A DNA stretch of 64,000 nt from HXMU1420-13 sp034669965 (GTDB taxonomy: Bacteria > Bacteroidota > Rhodothermia > Balneolales > Balneolaceae), in NCBI GenBank assembly GCA_034669965.1, contig JAXMOK010000002.1:186001-250000 (forward strand), read 5' to 3'. Both the position numbers and the translations under genes were made by a program. The notes beneath the pieces were generated by a model. That model saw only the letters and a program-made list of their open reading frames with translations. It ran no database searches and was not told where the DNA came from. Numbering within the stretch: the stretch's first letter is position 1; the number at the start of each line of letters is the position of its first letter. This document shows, piece by piece, positions 36,886 to 45,952 of this stretch.

Positions 36886-38379
36886 TTAAGGCTTCAATCT
36901 GCCCATCATTCGTGGAAACGGAATGGTTTCTCTAACATGTGATAAGCCACAGATCCATGCAACCGTTCGTTCAATGCCCAGACCAAATCCAGAATGCGGC
37001 ACAGAACCAAAACGGCGTAGATCTAAATACCATTCAAACACTTCTTTGTCGAGTTCTTCTTCGGCGATGCGTTCTTCAAGCACTTCCAAGCTATCTTCAC
37101 GCTGTGAGCCCCCAATAATCTCTCCGTAACCTTCCGGAGCAAGCACATCCATACCAAGCGCCAGCTTATCGGTTTCGTCGCGTTTCATGTAGAAAGCTTT
37201 GATCTGGGCCGGCCAGTGCGTTACTACTACAGGCACATCATACTGCATCATTAGTACAGTTTCGTCGGAGCCACCAAAATCGTTGCCCCATTCGAAATTC
37301 TGTGCAGACTCTTTCCATCTCGGGATATTTCGATAATCTTCTTCGATCTGATCTAAACGCTGAGCAATTTCAACTTGTCGACCTTCAATCTGCTTTTTTC
37401 GCCACTTTTTTGCCGAACCATGCTCTTTTTTGATCGCCTCTCTCTCCTCTTTCAAGGCTTTTTCTTCTTCTTTTCGGGATGCAAGCATATCATCCAGCAA
37501 TTGAGCAGTTTCCTCACTTTTCAGGATATTAACCGCTTCGGTGTATTGCATTCGAACGAATGGTTTTTCAACCAATGGCTGCAATTTCGAAATATCTCGT
37601 TCAAGGATTTCAAGTTCTTTTGATCGCTTTTCGATAGCAGTTTTCACTATGAAGCGGATCATATCTTCCGCCAAATCCATGTTCATTTCAAGATCGTAAA
37701 AAGCCATTTCCGGCTCCATCATCCAGAATTCAGTCAAGTGACGACGGGTTTTCGACTTCTCTGCTCTAAACGTTGGACCAAAGGTGTAAATCAACCCATG
37801 CGCCATAGCTAGTGCTTCGCCGTAAAGCTGACCGGTTTGCGCCAGATATGCTTTCTCATCAAAGTAATCGGTTTCGAATAACGTAGTACTCCCTTCAGCG
37901 GCATTTCCGGTGAAGATAGGGGAATCCATCTGTACGAAATTCCGATTCTGGAAAAAGGTATGGATTGCAAAAATGATCTCATTTCGAACCCGCATCGCTG
38001 CCCACTGTTTTTGGCTTCTCAACCATAAATGGCGATTGTTCATCAAAAACTCTACACCATGCTCTTTGGGTGTAATCGGGTAATCTTCAGCAACTTGAAT
38101 AACACCCACATTAGAAACATGCATCTCATGTCCACCTACACTGCGTTCATCTGCTTTCACTTTACCTGTAATTTCTACCGAACTTTCCTGTTTCAACGAG
38201 GTTGCCGCTTCCCAAGCTTCTTCCGAAACTTCGTCTTTGGCTACTACACATTGGGTAATTCCGGTGCCGTCACGTAGTTCGATAAATACCAAGCTTCCAC
38301 TGCTTCGGTAATTATACACCCATCCTTTTAGGGTGATTTCAGTGTCAACGTGATTCGCTAATTGGTTGATGTAGATCAT
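36886..38379 (-). CDS. asnS: Asparaginyl-tRNA synthetase with a coiled-coil insertion
   Basis: AsnRS attaches asparagine to tRNA-Asn. The protein has the N-terminal OB-fold anticodon domain (ITLKGWVYNYRSSGSLVF), class II motif 2 (GPTFRAEKSKTRRHLTEFW) and motif 3 (HSGFGLGIERTVAWICG). It is 497 residues versus ~465 in E. coli. The extra is a highly charged, helical stretch of about 60 residues (from LDDMLASRKEEEKALKEERE onward) between TEAVNIL and FEWGNDFG. All visible motifs are intact, so the insertion seems tolerated. The gene stands alone between a hairpin and a palindromic repeat. Confidence 0.96.
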   Translation of the reverse strand: MIYINQLANHVDTEITLKGWVYNYRSSGSLVFIELRDGTGITQCVVAKDEVSEEAWEAATSLKQESSVEITGKVKADERSVGGHEMHVSNVGVIQVAEDYPITPKEHGVEFLMNNRHLWLRSQKQWAAMRVRNEIIFAIHTFFQNRNFVQMDSPIFTGNAAEGSTTLFETDYFDEKAYLAQTGQLYGEALAMAHGLIYTFGPTFRAEKSKTRRHLTEFWMMEPEMAFYDLEMNMDLAEDMIRFIVKTAIEKRSKELEILERDISKLQPLVEKPFVRMQYTEAVNILKSEETAQLLDDMLASRKEEEKALKEEREAIKKEHGSAKKWRKKQIEGRQVEIAQRLDQIEEDYRNIPRWKESAQNFEWGNDFGGSDETVLMMQYDVPVVVTHWPAQIKAFYMKRDETDKLALGMDVLAPEGYGEIIGGSQREDSLEVLEERIAEEELDKEVFEWYLDLRRFGSVPHSGFGLGIERTVAWICGLSHVRETIPFPRMMGRLKP

Positions 38380-38423
38380 TTTTCAATTTAGAATTAAGAA
38401 TGTTTCAATTAAGAATTACAAAG

Positions 38424-38505
38424 CTTGTCATTTCGAGTGGAACGAGAAATCTAAAAATAGCTTTTAAAGAAAAATTAGAATTCTCACTTCGTTCGAAATG
38501 ACAAA
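38424..38505. repeat. Palindromic dispersed repeat before asnS
   Basis: TGTCATTTCGAG...ACGAGAAATCT on one side is inverted as GAATTCTCACTTCGTTCGAAATGACA on the other, with a small A+T-rich middle. GTCATTTCGA-type palindromes are common mobile or hairpin repeats in genomes of this phylum. It lies between asnS and the M16 peptidase gene. Confidence 0.8.
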
Positions 38506-38542
38506 ATAGTTCTTAATTGATTATTGAATCATTGATAATTGT

Positions 38543-39793
38543 TTACTCTTCTGGCGTTAAAACGGCGTCCATAAAGTGTGTTTGATCGAAGAAGTTTTTG
38601 GCGAATACGAGTACATCTTCAGCCTTCACACTGTCGATGTTTTCTTCCAATTCATCTAAAGTGATAAATCGCTCGAAATACATTTCACTTTTCGCCAATC
38701 GCATCATTCGGTTACTGGTATTTTCCTGGCTAAGCAGCAACTTCCCTTTCAGTTGCGATTTCGCTTCTTCAAATTCCTTTTCAGGGATCAATTCTGTGCT
38801 GATTTTATCCAACTCGGCCACAACCAATTCGTGCACGTGATCAACGTATTCTTTGTCGGTACCCACATACACGCCCCAGATTCCGGCATCCGAATAACTT
38901 TGATTGAATGCCTGAATAGAATAACAATATCCATATTTCTCACGCACATTTTGATGCAGACGAGAACTCATTCCTCCGCCCAACACGGTATTTGCCAGCA
39001 AAAGCAGATATTTATCTTCATGATCAAAATGCAGTCCACGTCGACCCATCACATAATGCGTTTGTTCGATTGCCTTGGTGAGTTTCAGTTTTTCCGGTTT
39101 AAACTCCGTCATAGGCTGAATGGTCTTATCCGTAGTTTTTGCCTCCAAATCAGCAAAGTACTCTGAAACTACTTTTATCACTTCCTCATGATCCACATTA
39201 CCGGCAATCGCAATCAATAAATTATCCGGACGATAGCGATCGCTCATGTACTGATAAAGATCTTCGCGATTAAATGCGTTTACGGTATCCTCAAATCCAA
39301 TAACCGGCCGACCTAACGGATGACCTTCAAATAACTTTGTGGTAAACTCTTCAAAGAGATAATCGTCGGGAGAATCGCGATACATCTTCATCTCCTCTAC
39401 TACCACTTTCTTTTCCTTTTCGATTTCCTCCTCTGGGAAAATTGGATTCAGTACCATATCAGACAACACATCCAATGCTCTACCTAGTTGATCATCCACA
39501 CAGCGGGCGTAGTAACAGGTGTATTCGCTGGATGTAAAGGCATTCAGGTATCCACCAACCGATTCCATGCTTTGGGCAATATCAAAAGCCGTGCGTTTAT
39601 CGGTGCCTTTGAAGAGCATATGCTCTAAAAAGTGCGTAATTCCAGCTTGTTTTGCCGTCTCGTTTCTTGACCCTGTTTTCACCCATATCCCAACCGAGAT
39701 GCTCTTAACGCTTTCAATACGCTCGGTTACAATGCGTAATCCGTTTGGCAGGGTCGATTTAGTGACGTAGTCAATTTCTTTTAAGTTTTCCAT
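38543..39793 (-). CDS. M16-family zinc peptidase (mitochondrial-processing-peptidase-like)
   Basis: The ~416-residue protein has the inverted zinc motif HFLEH (His54-His58), plus a downstream Glu in the M16 pattern, within HFLEHMLFKGT. Its length is one M16 pair (two M16 domains of ~200). No signal peptide is seen, so it may act in the cytoplasm or pass the membrane by another route. Substrate unknown. In many genomes this gene is next to genes for RNA or DNA metabolism, and here it is between asnS and the repeat region. I use the ATG at 39793. Confidence 0.92.
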   Translation of the reverse strand: MENLKEIDYVTKSTLPNGLRIVTERIESVKSISVGIWVKTGSRNETAKQAGITHFLEHMLFKGTDKRTAFDIAQSMESVGGYLNAFTSSEYTCYYARCVDDQLGRALDVLSDMVLNPIFPEEEIEKEKKVVVEEMKMYRDSPDDYLFEEFTTKLFEGHPLGRPVIGFEDTVNAFNREDLYQYMSDRYRPDNLLIAIAGNVDHEEVIKVVSEYFADLEAKTTDKTIQPMTEFKPEKLKLTKAIEQTHYVMGRRGLHFDHEDKYLLLLANTVLGGGMSSRLHQNVREKYGYCYSIQAFNQSYSDAGIWGVYVGTDKEYVDHVHELVVAELDKISTELIPEKEFEEAKSQLKGKLLLSQENTSNRMMRLAKSEMYFERFITLDELEENIDSVKAEDVLVFAKNFFDQTHFMDAVLTPEE

Positions 39794-40152
39794 CAAATGT
39801 ATTTGCTGTGTGCGTCTCTATTTTGGTGGGCAAATATACGAGGTTACACACCGAGAAACACCCGATTTGATGTGAAATCTGGCAATAATGTTGGGGGGAA
39901 TTGAGGAGCAAAGGAACAAAGGATCAGAGGGACAGAGGGACAGAGGCACTAAGAACAAAAATGCTCGTAAAGGAGCATTGCGTTGTTTCGTTCTGTTCTC
40001 ACTACGAATAGATTCGGAATGAGAGGAAACGTTGTCAAACATCGAACATAAAAAAGTAGGGACTTCAGTCCCGCTCTTACCTACCAATAGGATTACTTCT
40101 TTGATCTAACTTTAGATCCCTGCCTCCGCAGGGATGACTTTGTGCCAGCAAT

Positions 40153-40250
40153 CCATCTGTCGGGCGAATGCACAGCCGATGGATTTTATGGTTAAGATTA
40201 AACCAAGTTGATATAAAGATTCCATCACCCCGCTTTCAGCGAAATGATGG
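40153..40250. repeat. 98-base direct repeat, copy 1
   Basis: The unit starts CCATCTGTCGGGCGAATGCA and ends CGAAATGATGG. Copy 2 at 40615-40712 differs at six positions by my count (about 94 percent identical). A shorter inverted piece (CGCCCGACAGATGG) is at about 21387. Confidence 0.93.
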
Positions 40251-40614
40251 TCCGACTGAACCGGATTTTGATGGCGAAAACTAGTTAAATATCGCAGGAC
40301 TGAAACCCTTACTTGTTAATTATCGAGGTAATGCATCGAACATAATCAAGAAGGGACTTTAGTCCCGCATTGACAAACCAAAGAGATATATACTCCACTT
40401 TAAAATTTTAGACCTCCTCTGTCTCCTCCTACATTAGGAGGAGGACTCGTTGTTATAAAATGAGCCAACTTAGGAGTAAAAAAGTCATTCTCACGAAGGT
40501 GGGAATCTAGTACGTAAAAAATGGCTGAGGTTTTATCACACCATGGTTCTCTGCCAAACCTACGCCAAAAGGCTTCGGTTCGCAGGCTCCTTGTGATTGA
40601 TGGCGGCTAGCTAT

Positions 40615-40712
40615 CCATCTGTCGGGCGAATGCATGGCTGATGGATTTTATGGTTAAGATTAAACCCAGTTGATATAAAGCTTCCATCACCCCGCTTTCA
40701 GTGAAATGATGG
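40615..40712. repeat. 98-base direct repeat, copy 2
   Basis: Same unit as 40153-40250 with six base changes. The 364-base spacer between the copies contains other repeat modules but no gene. It ends 12 bases before the pnp terminator. Confidence 0.93.
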
Positions 40713-40723
40713 ATGTATTAGCA

Positions 40724-40760
40724 TAAAAAAAGCATCCCCACAAAATGAGGATGCTTTTAA
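40724..40760 (-). terminator. Intrinsic terminator of pnp
   Basis: AGCATCC (40731-40737) pairs with GGATGCT (40749-40755), extended by A-T pairs. On the minus strand it ends in seven T residues. It could also stop read-through from the plus side. Confidence 0.8.
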
Positions 40761-40822
40761 ATCTTTTCAGATTTACCAAACGAAGAGTTTCAACCCTTCA
40801 TTAATAAATAAACTAGTTTAGC

Positions 40823-42934
40823 TTAGTCTTCTCGTTCGAGCAATGCTTTTCTAGAAAGACGAAGCTTTCCGCCGTGTTCTACTTTCAGCAATTTCACGTC
40901 AAGCTCATCACCTAATTGAAGGTAATCAGTAACTCTTTCAACGCGTTTGTGATCGATTTCAGAAATATGAAGCAGACCGTCTTTACCCGGTGCAATCTCG
41001 ATGAATGCTCCGAAGTCTTTGATCGACTTAACGATTCCTTTGTAAGTTGCGCCTTCTTCAAGGTGACCTACAATCATTTTAATACGTTTTTTGGCTTCTT
41101 CCGCTTTATCAAGATCGTTCGCAGAGATTGTGATCTGACCTTTTCCTTTCGAATCTTCTTCGATTAGAATTTCAGTTCCTGTCTCTTTTTGAAGCGTCTG
41201 AATCACTTTACCACCAGGTCCGATTACCGCACCAATATCGCTACCGTCGATTTCCATTTTAAGGAATTGAGGAGCGTATTGAGAGATGCTTTCTCTTGAT
41301 GAAGAAATGGTTTTTGCCATTTCACCAAGTATATGTAAACGGCCATCGTGAGCCTGATCTAATGCTTTTTCGATGATTTCGAAGCTGATGCCCTGAACTT
41401 TCATATCCATTTGGCAAGCTGTGATTCCATCAGAAGTACCTGCAGTTTTAAAGTCCATGTCGCCCATGAAATCTTCTTCGCCACGGATATCAGAAAGAAC
41501 AACCGTTTTTTCGTCACCAACAATCATACCCATTGCAATACCCGCAACCGGCTTTTTGATTGGTACACCGGCATCCATCATGGCCATTGAGCCACCACAA
41601 ACAGACGCCATCGAAGACGAACCATTCGATTCAGTAATATCAGAAATCACACGAACTACATAACCAAACTCTTCAAAAGTTGGCATCATCATTCGAAGCG
41701 AGCGTTCTGCTAAGTGACCATGACCGATTTCACGTCGGCCCGGGCCTCTCATAAATCCGGCTTCACCAACCGAGTATGGAGGAAAATTGTAGTGTAGGTA
41801 AAACGATTTAGCTTCTTGATCGAATAAAGTATCAACCGATTGCTCATCTCGTTTTGTACCTAAAGTAGCTGAAACTAATGCTTGCGTTTCGCCACGAGTA
41901 AAAATTGAAGAACCGTGTGCACGTGCTATATATCCAACTTGAGTCCAGATATCGCGGATATCAACCGGAGTACGGCCATCGATGCGACGCTCTTGCTCAA
42001 GAATCATGTTTCGAAGCGAATCTTTTTCGATAGTACCGAGAAGTTTTTTCACTTCTTTGATCACATCGTCTGAAGCTTCGTCTTCTTCGAACTTAGCTAG
42101 AACAGCGGATTTAACTTCACTAATTTTCTCGTTGTATTCTTCTTTTCCAAGACCAATGTTAACAATGTCTTTGATTTGAGACTCAGCAAGTTCTTTCACT
42201 TTACTCTCTAAATCAGCATCAACTTGAGCGGGCACAAATACACGCTTTGGCTTGCCAAGTTCCTGACGGAGTTCTTCCTGGAAAGCACATAATTTTTGGA
42301 TGGCTACGTGAGCAGCTTTGATAGCCTCAAGCATTTCTTTTTCAGAAATCTCTTTCATTTCGCCTTCAATCATAAGAATTGAGTTGGCAGTACCACCCAC
42401 AACCATGTCGATGTCGCTTTCTTTCAGCTCAGATACCGTTGGGTTGATTACGAAATTACCTTCGATACGACCTACACGAACTTCAGCCATTGGGCCGTCG
42501 AACGGGATATCAGAAAGGTGAATAGCCAGCGAAGCACCTACGGCACCTAACACATCACCATCGTTTTCATCATCAGATGAAATTACACTTGAAATTACCT
42601 GCGTATCGCATACGTATCCTTTAGGGAAAAGCGGACGAAGTACACGGTCGATTAAACGACTTGATAAAACTTCTTTCTCATTTGAGCGCCCTTCGCGCTT
42701 CATAAAGCCACCCGGAAAACGTCCGGCAGCTGAAAAACTTTCTTTATGATCAACAGTAAGCGGGAAAAAATCCTGACCCGGCTTTGGCTCTTTAGCACTT
42801 ACAGCCGTACAAAGTACCATGGTATCTCCCATGCGTACTACAACCGATCCATCGGCTTGCTTAGCAATTCTTCCGGTTTCTACGGAAAGCACCTTGCCCG
42901 GTGCAAATTCTACACTTCTAAAATCTTCTTTCAT
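40823..42934 (-). CDS. pnp: Polynucleotide phosphorylase
   Basis: PNPase degrades RNA 3'-5' using phosphate and also processes and turns over mRNA. The 703-residue protein has two RNase PH cores (N-terminal LCTAVSAKEPKPGQDFFPLT; second core IDGRTPVDIRDIW, RGETQALVSATLG and FPPYSVGEAGFMRG). It also has the KH motif VIGPGGKVIQTLQKETG and a C-terminal S1 domain (YKGIVKSIKDFGAFIEIAPG). Family-normal length. It is downstream of rpsO with a terminator between, the classic rpsO-pnp order, and its leader can form a large stem-loop. Confidence 0.97.
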   Translation of the reverse strand: MKEDFRSVEFAPGKVLSVETGRIAKQADGSVVVRMGDTMVLCTAVSAKEPKPGQDFFPLTVDHKESFSAAGRFPGGFMKREGRSNEKEVLSSRLIDRVLRPLFPKGYVCDTQVISSVISSDDENDGDVLGAVGASLAIHLSDIPFDGPMAEVRVGRIEGNFVINPTVSELKESDIDMVVGGTANSILMIEGEMKEISEKEMLEAIKAAHVAIQKLCAFQEELRQELGKPKRVFVPAQVDADLESKVKELAESQIKDIVNIGLGKEEYNEKISEVKSAVLAKFEEDEASDDVIKEVKKLLGTIEKDSLRNMILEQERRIDGRTPVDIRDIWTQVGYIARAHGSSIFTRGETQALVSATLGTKRDEQSVDTLFDQEAKSFYLHYNFPPYSVGEAGFMRGPGRREIGHGHLAERSLRMMMPTFEEFGYVVRVISDITESNGSSSMASVCGGSMAMMDAGVPIKKPVAGIAMGMIVGDEKTVVLSDIRGEEDFMGDMDFKTAGTSDGITACQMDMKVQGISFEIIEKALDQAHDGRLHILGEMAKTISSSRESISQYAPQFLKMEIDGSDIGAVIGPGGKVIQTLQKETGTEILIEEDSKGKGQITISANDLDKAEEAKKRIKMIVGHLEEGATYKGIVKSIKDFGAFIEIAPGKDGLLHISEIDHKRVERVTDYLQLGDELDVKLLKVEHGGKLRLSRKALLERED

Positions 42935-42961
42935 TCTATTTTTACTTTGATTGTTGCTTTA

Positions 42962-43023
42962 TTCCCGCTCGGGAATTGTTGATAGGCTTTGTATAGTTAG
43001 CAAATGTTAAAGCCGAACGGGAA
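42962..43023 (-). promoter_or_regulatory. Large stem-loop in the pnp leader
   Basis: On the minus strand TTCCCGTTCGG (43013-43023) pairs along 11 bases with CCGAGCGGGAA (42962-42972), with one G-U. An internal GGCTTT/AAAGCC pairing shares bases with it and is mutually exclusive in part. It lies between the rpsO terminator and the pnp ATG. In enterics a pnp leader hairpin is cut by RNase III and then used for autoregulation by PNPase. The same kind of control is inferred here. Confidence 0.65.
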
Positions 43024-43030
43024 GGAATTG

Positions 43031-43057
43031 AAAAAGGCTCCGATTGACCGGAGCCTT
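43031..43057 (-). terminator. Terminator between rpsO and pnp
   Basis: AAGGCTCCG / CGGAGCCTTTTT around a six-base loop on the minus strand. It starts seven bases after the rpsO stop. Read-through would allow rpsO-pnp co-transcription. Confidence 0.9.
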
Positions 43058-43063
43058 GATATA

Positions 43064-43333
43064 TTATTTACGAATACCGAGCTCTTTGATAAGCTCTCTG
43101 TATTTCTGAATATCTTTTTTCATTAGGTAGTTGAGTAAACGGCGACGCTTACCTACCAGCTTTAATAGGCCACGACGAGAGGCGTGATCTTTCTGATTAG
43201 TTTTTAAATGCTCTGTCAGATGGTTAATTCTGTGAGTAAATAAAGCGATCTGGCCTTCAGTAGTGCCTGTGTTAGCTTCTTCGCCACCAAATTTCTTAAA
43301 GATATCCTTTTTTTCTTCTGCAGTTATGCTCAT
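43064..43333 (-). CDS. rpsO: 30S ribosomal protein S15
   Basis: The 89-residue protein is S15, which binds the central 16S domain early in small-subunit assembly. Typical segments are NTGTTEGQIALFTHRINHLT, HLKTNQKDHASRRGLLKLVG and RRLLNYLMKKD. Length is standard. It precedes pnp on the minus strand, with its own terminator between them. Confidence 0.97.
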   Translation of the reverse strand: MSITAEEKKDIFKKFGGEEANTGTTEGQIALFTHRINHLTEHLKTNQKDHASRRGLLKLVGKRRRLLNYLMKKDIQKYRELIKELGIRK

Positions 43334-43539
43334 TGCAATATTCAGTTATAACTATTTAAATCGATTTACAGACCTCAAAGATACGGTATTTGAGTTTAAG
43401 CAACAATCAATTCACAATAGAATTATTCAAATTACCCGATTGCCGGTTTGTCAAATATTATTATCGGTATAGAGCGCATTTTATTAAGTCTTTTTCTAAG
43501 AATTAAAATTATTTAAAGTCTACACAGATCCAATAAATG

Positions 43540-43567
43540 AAAAAGGGTAGCCATAATGTGACTACCC
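43540..43567 (-). terminator. Terminator of katG
   Basis: GGGTAG / CTACCC with an inner TCACATTATGG loop on the minus strand, ending in TTTTT. It is 24 bases after the katG stop. Confidence 0.85.
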
Positions 43568-43591
43568 ATCTAATATTCATTCGAAAAAATA

Positions 43592-45829
43592 TTAATCCAG
43601 ATCGAAACGATCTAACATCATTACCTTATTCCAAACAGCAACAAAGTCGTTTACAAACTTATCCTTGGCATCTTCACAGCCATACACTTCGGCGAGTGCA
43701 CGAAGTTCTGAATTTGAACCAAAGATTAAGTCTGCACGTGTAGCCGACCATTTGATATCGCTTGTTTTACGATCACTACCAACAAAAACATCTTGTTTGT
43801 CGGTTGTTGCCGTCCAGGTTGTACTCATATCTAACAGATTCTTAAAGAAATCGTTAGTGAGTGCTCCCGGTTTTTCTGTAAATACACCGTGGCGCGAGTT
43901 ATTAAAATTAGTACCAAGAACTCGCTTACCTCCAACAAGCACTGTCATTTCAGGTGCAGTTAATGTTAAGAGCTGTGCTCTATCCACCAACATTTCTTCT
44001 GCGGTAGTTCTGTGCTTGGCATTAAAGTAATTTCGAAAGCCATCCGCTTCTGGTTCTAACCATTCGAAAGATTCTACTTCGGTTTGCTCCTCAGTTGCGT
44101 CTACACGTCCGGGAGTGAATGGAACTTCTACTTCAACTCCTGCATCATTTGCGGCTTTTTCTATGGCTGCGCATCCACCTAAGACAATCAAATCAGCTAT
44201 AGAAACTCTTTTATTTCCATCCTGACTGTCATTAAAGCCTTGCTGAATCACTTCCAAAGCGTTCAACACTTTTGCTAACTGTTCAGGATTGTTTACTTCC
44301 CAGTCTTTCTGAGGTGCTAAACGAACACGGGCTCCATTGGCGCCGCCTCTTTTGTCTGATCCACGGAATGTTGATGCTGATGCCCACGCTGTAGAAACCA
44401 ATTCCGATACCGAAAGTCCAGTATCTAAAATCTGACCTTTTAGTGTTTTGATGTCGTTTTCGTTGATGATTTCGAAATCAACTTCAGGCAGTGGATCTTG
44501 CCATAGCAAATCTTCTTCAGGTACTTCGGATCCCAGATATAGTGTCTTCGGTCCCATATCACGGTGCGTTAATTTGAACCAAGCTTTGGCAAACGCATCC
44601 GCAAACTCATCGGGATTTTCGTAAAAACGACGTGAAATTTTCTCGTAATCAGGATCTACACGAAGTGCCAAATCCGTAGTTAACATAAAAGGAGCATGCT
44701 TTTTCTCCGGATCGTGTGCATCAGGGAAAGTACCTTCTCCTCCACCATCAACCGGTCTCCACTGCCAAGCTCCGGCAGGACTTTTATACTTTTCCCACTC
44801 ATACTTAAACAGATTCTCGAAAAAGAGGTTACTCCATTCGGTTGGTTTTTGAGTCCAAGCTCCTTCCAATCCACTTGTGATGGTATCTGCGCCTTTTCCT
44901 GTACCATGAGTACTTGCCCAACCCATACCCATTTGTGTGATATCTGCAGCTTCAGGATCATCTCCTAAATGAGATTCCGGAGCAGCTCCGTGAGTCTTAC
45001 CAAAAGTATGTCCACCTGCAATCAAGGCAACGGTTTCTTCATCATTCATTGCCATTCGGGCAAAAGTTTGACGAATAAAATGAGCAGATTTCGCAGGATC
45101 AGGCTCACCATTAGGCCCCTCAGGATTTACATAAATCAATCCCATATGATCTGCACCCAGCGGCTTCTCTAAATCACCGTCTTCTGTATGGCGATGTGAT
45201 CCAAGCCACTCGCCTTCCGATCCCCAATAAATATCTTCTTCTGGTTCCCAAACGTCTTCACGACCACCGGCAAATCCATAGGTTTCAAATCCCATTGATT
45301 CCAGCGCTACATTGCCGGCAAGAATCATTAAATCGGCCCAAGATAATTTACGGCCATACTTTTGTTTGATTGGCCAAAGCAACAATCGAGCTTTATCCAA
45401 ATTCACGTTATCTGGCCAGCTGTTTAATGGGGCAAAACGTTGAGTTCCGGCTCCTCCACCACCTCGACCATCTGTTACTCGGTAAGTACCTGCACTATGC
45501 CATGCCATGCGAATCATTAATGGACCGTAGTGTCCGAAATCGGCCGGCCACCAATCCTGAGATTTGGTCATTAAATCAGTAAGGTCTTTTTTCACTTCTT
45601 CCAAATCTAGCGAAAGGAAAGCCTCTTTATAATCAAAGTCTTCGCCCATCGGATTGGTTTTCTCCGAATGCTGACGTAAGATGTTTAAATTCAATTTGTT
45701 TGGCCACCAGTCTCTGTTTCTGGTGCCTTCTCCTGCTGCATTTCTCATCGCCCCATTATGGAATGGGCATTTACTTATATCACCACTTTTATGGTCGTGG
45801 TTGGTCTTGTCGTTTGCCTCGTAAGCCAT
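43592..45829 (-). CDS. katG: Catalase-peroxidase KatG
   Basis: KatG breaks down hydrogen peroxide and also acts as a peroxidase, in the cytoplasm. The 745-residue length fits. The distal-site motif is MIRMAWHSAGTYR (Arg, Trp, His). The Tyr of HMGLIYVNPEGP and the Met of QMGMGWASTHG are available for the Met-Tyr-Trp crosslink. The proximal His is in ALIAGGHTFGKTHGA. The C-terminal peroxidase-like half is complete (STAWASASTFRGSDKRGGAN). It is a single gene with its own terminator. No OxyR or Fur regulator is adjacent. Confidence 0.97.
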   Translation of the reverse strand: MAYEANDKTNHDHKSGDISKCPFHNGAMRNAAGEGTRNRDWWPNKLNLNILRQHSEKTNPMGEDFDYKEAFLSLDLEEVKKDLTDLMTKSQDWWPADFGHYGPLMIRMAWHSAGTYRVTDGRGGGGAGTQRFAPLNSWPDNVNLDKARLLLWPIKQKYGRKLSWADLMILAGNVALESMGFETYGFAGGREDVWEPEEDIYWGSEGEWLGSHRHTEDGDLEKPLGADHMGLIYVNPEGPNGEPDPAKSAHFIRQTFARMAMNDEETVALIAGGHTFGKTHGAAPESHLGDDPEAADITQMGMGWASTHGTGKGADTITSGLEGAWTQKPTEWSNLFFENLFKYEWEKYKSPAGAWQWRPVDGGGEGTFPDAHDPEKKHAPFMLTTDLALRVDPDYEKISRRFYENPDEFADAFAKAWFKLTHRDMGPKTLYLGSEVPEEDLLWQDPLPEVDFEIINENDIKTLKGQILDTGLSVSELVSTAWASASTFRGSDKRGGANGARVRLAPQKDWEVNNPEQLAKVLNALEVIQQGFNDSQDGNKRVSIADLIVLGGCAAIEKAANDAGVEVEVPFTPGRVDATEEQTEVESFEWLEPEADGFRNYFNAKHRTTAEEMLVDRAQLLTLTAPEMTVLVGGKRVLGTNFNNSRHGVFTEKPGALTNDFFKNLLDMSTTWTATTDKQDVFVGSDRKTSDIKWSATRADLIFGSNSELRALAEVYGCEDAKDKFVNDFVAVWNKVMMLDRFDLD

Positions 45830-45952
45830 TAGATCAGATTTTTAGATTTTTCGTTTATTCGCGAATCTATTACAAAAGGAAATAAAAAGAATATTGAATC
45901 TTCTTATTAGCCTAATAAGCCAATTTTGATTGAACAATTTTTTAAAAAATCG

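Larger units (their letters stand above)
39797..40722. repeat. Mosaic of intergenic repeat modules (locus B)
   Basis: This stretch has no gene. It holds a purine-rich AGCAAAGGAACAAAGGATC block (39906-39955) and the duplicated ~40-base module around ACTTCAGTCCCGC (40040-40080) and ACTTTAGTCCCGC (40330-40375). It also holds a CTCCTCC/GGAGGAG hairpin with GACCTCCTCTGTC (40408-40450), and the CCCACCTTCGTG and GCCTGCGAACC modules (inverted relative to locus A). A 98-base direct repeat is described separately. The modules are shared with 21161-21592. Confidence 0.88.

Noticed and set aside
43334..43591. tRNA or small RNA gene between rpsO and katG
   Set aside because: No cloverleaf-like pairing or T-loop signature was seen; only the katG terminator hairpin is clear.
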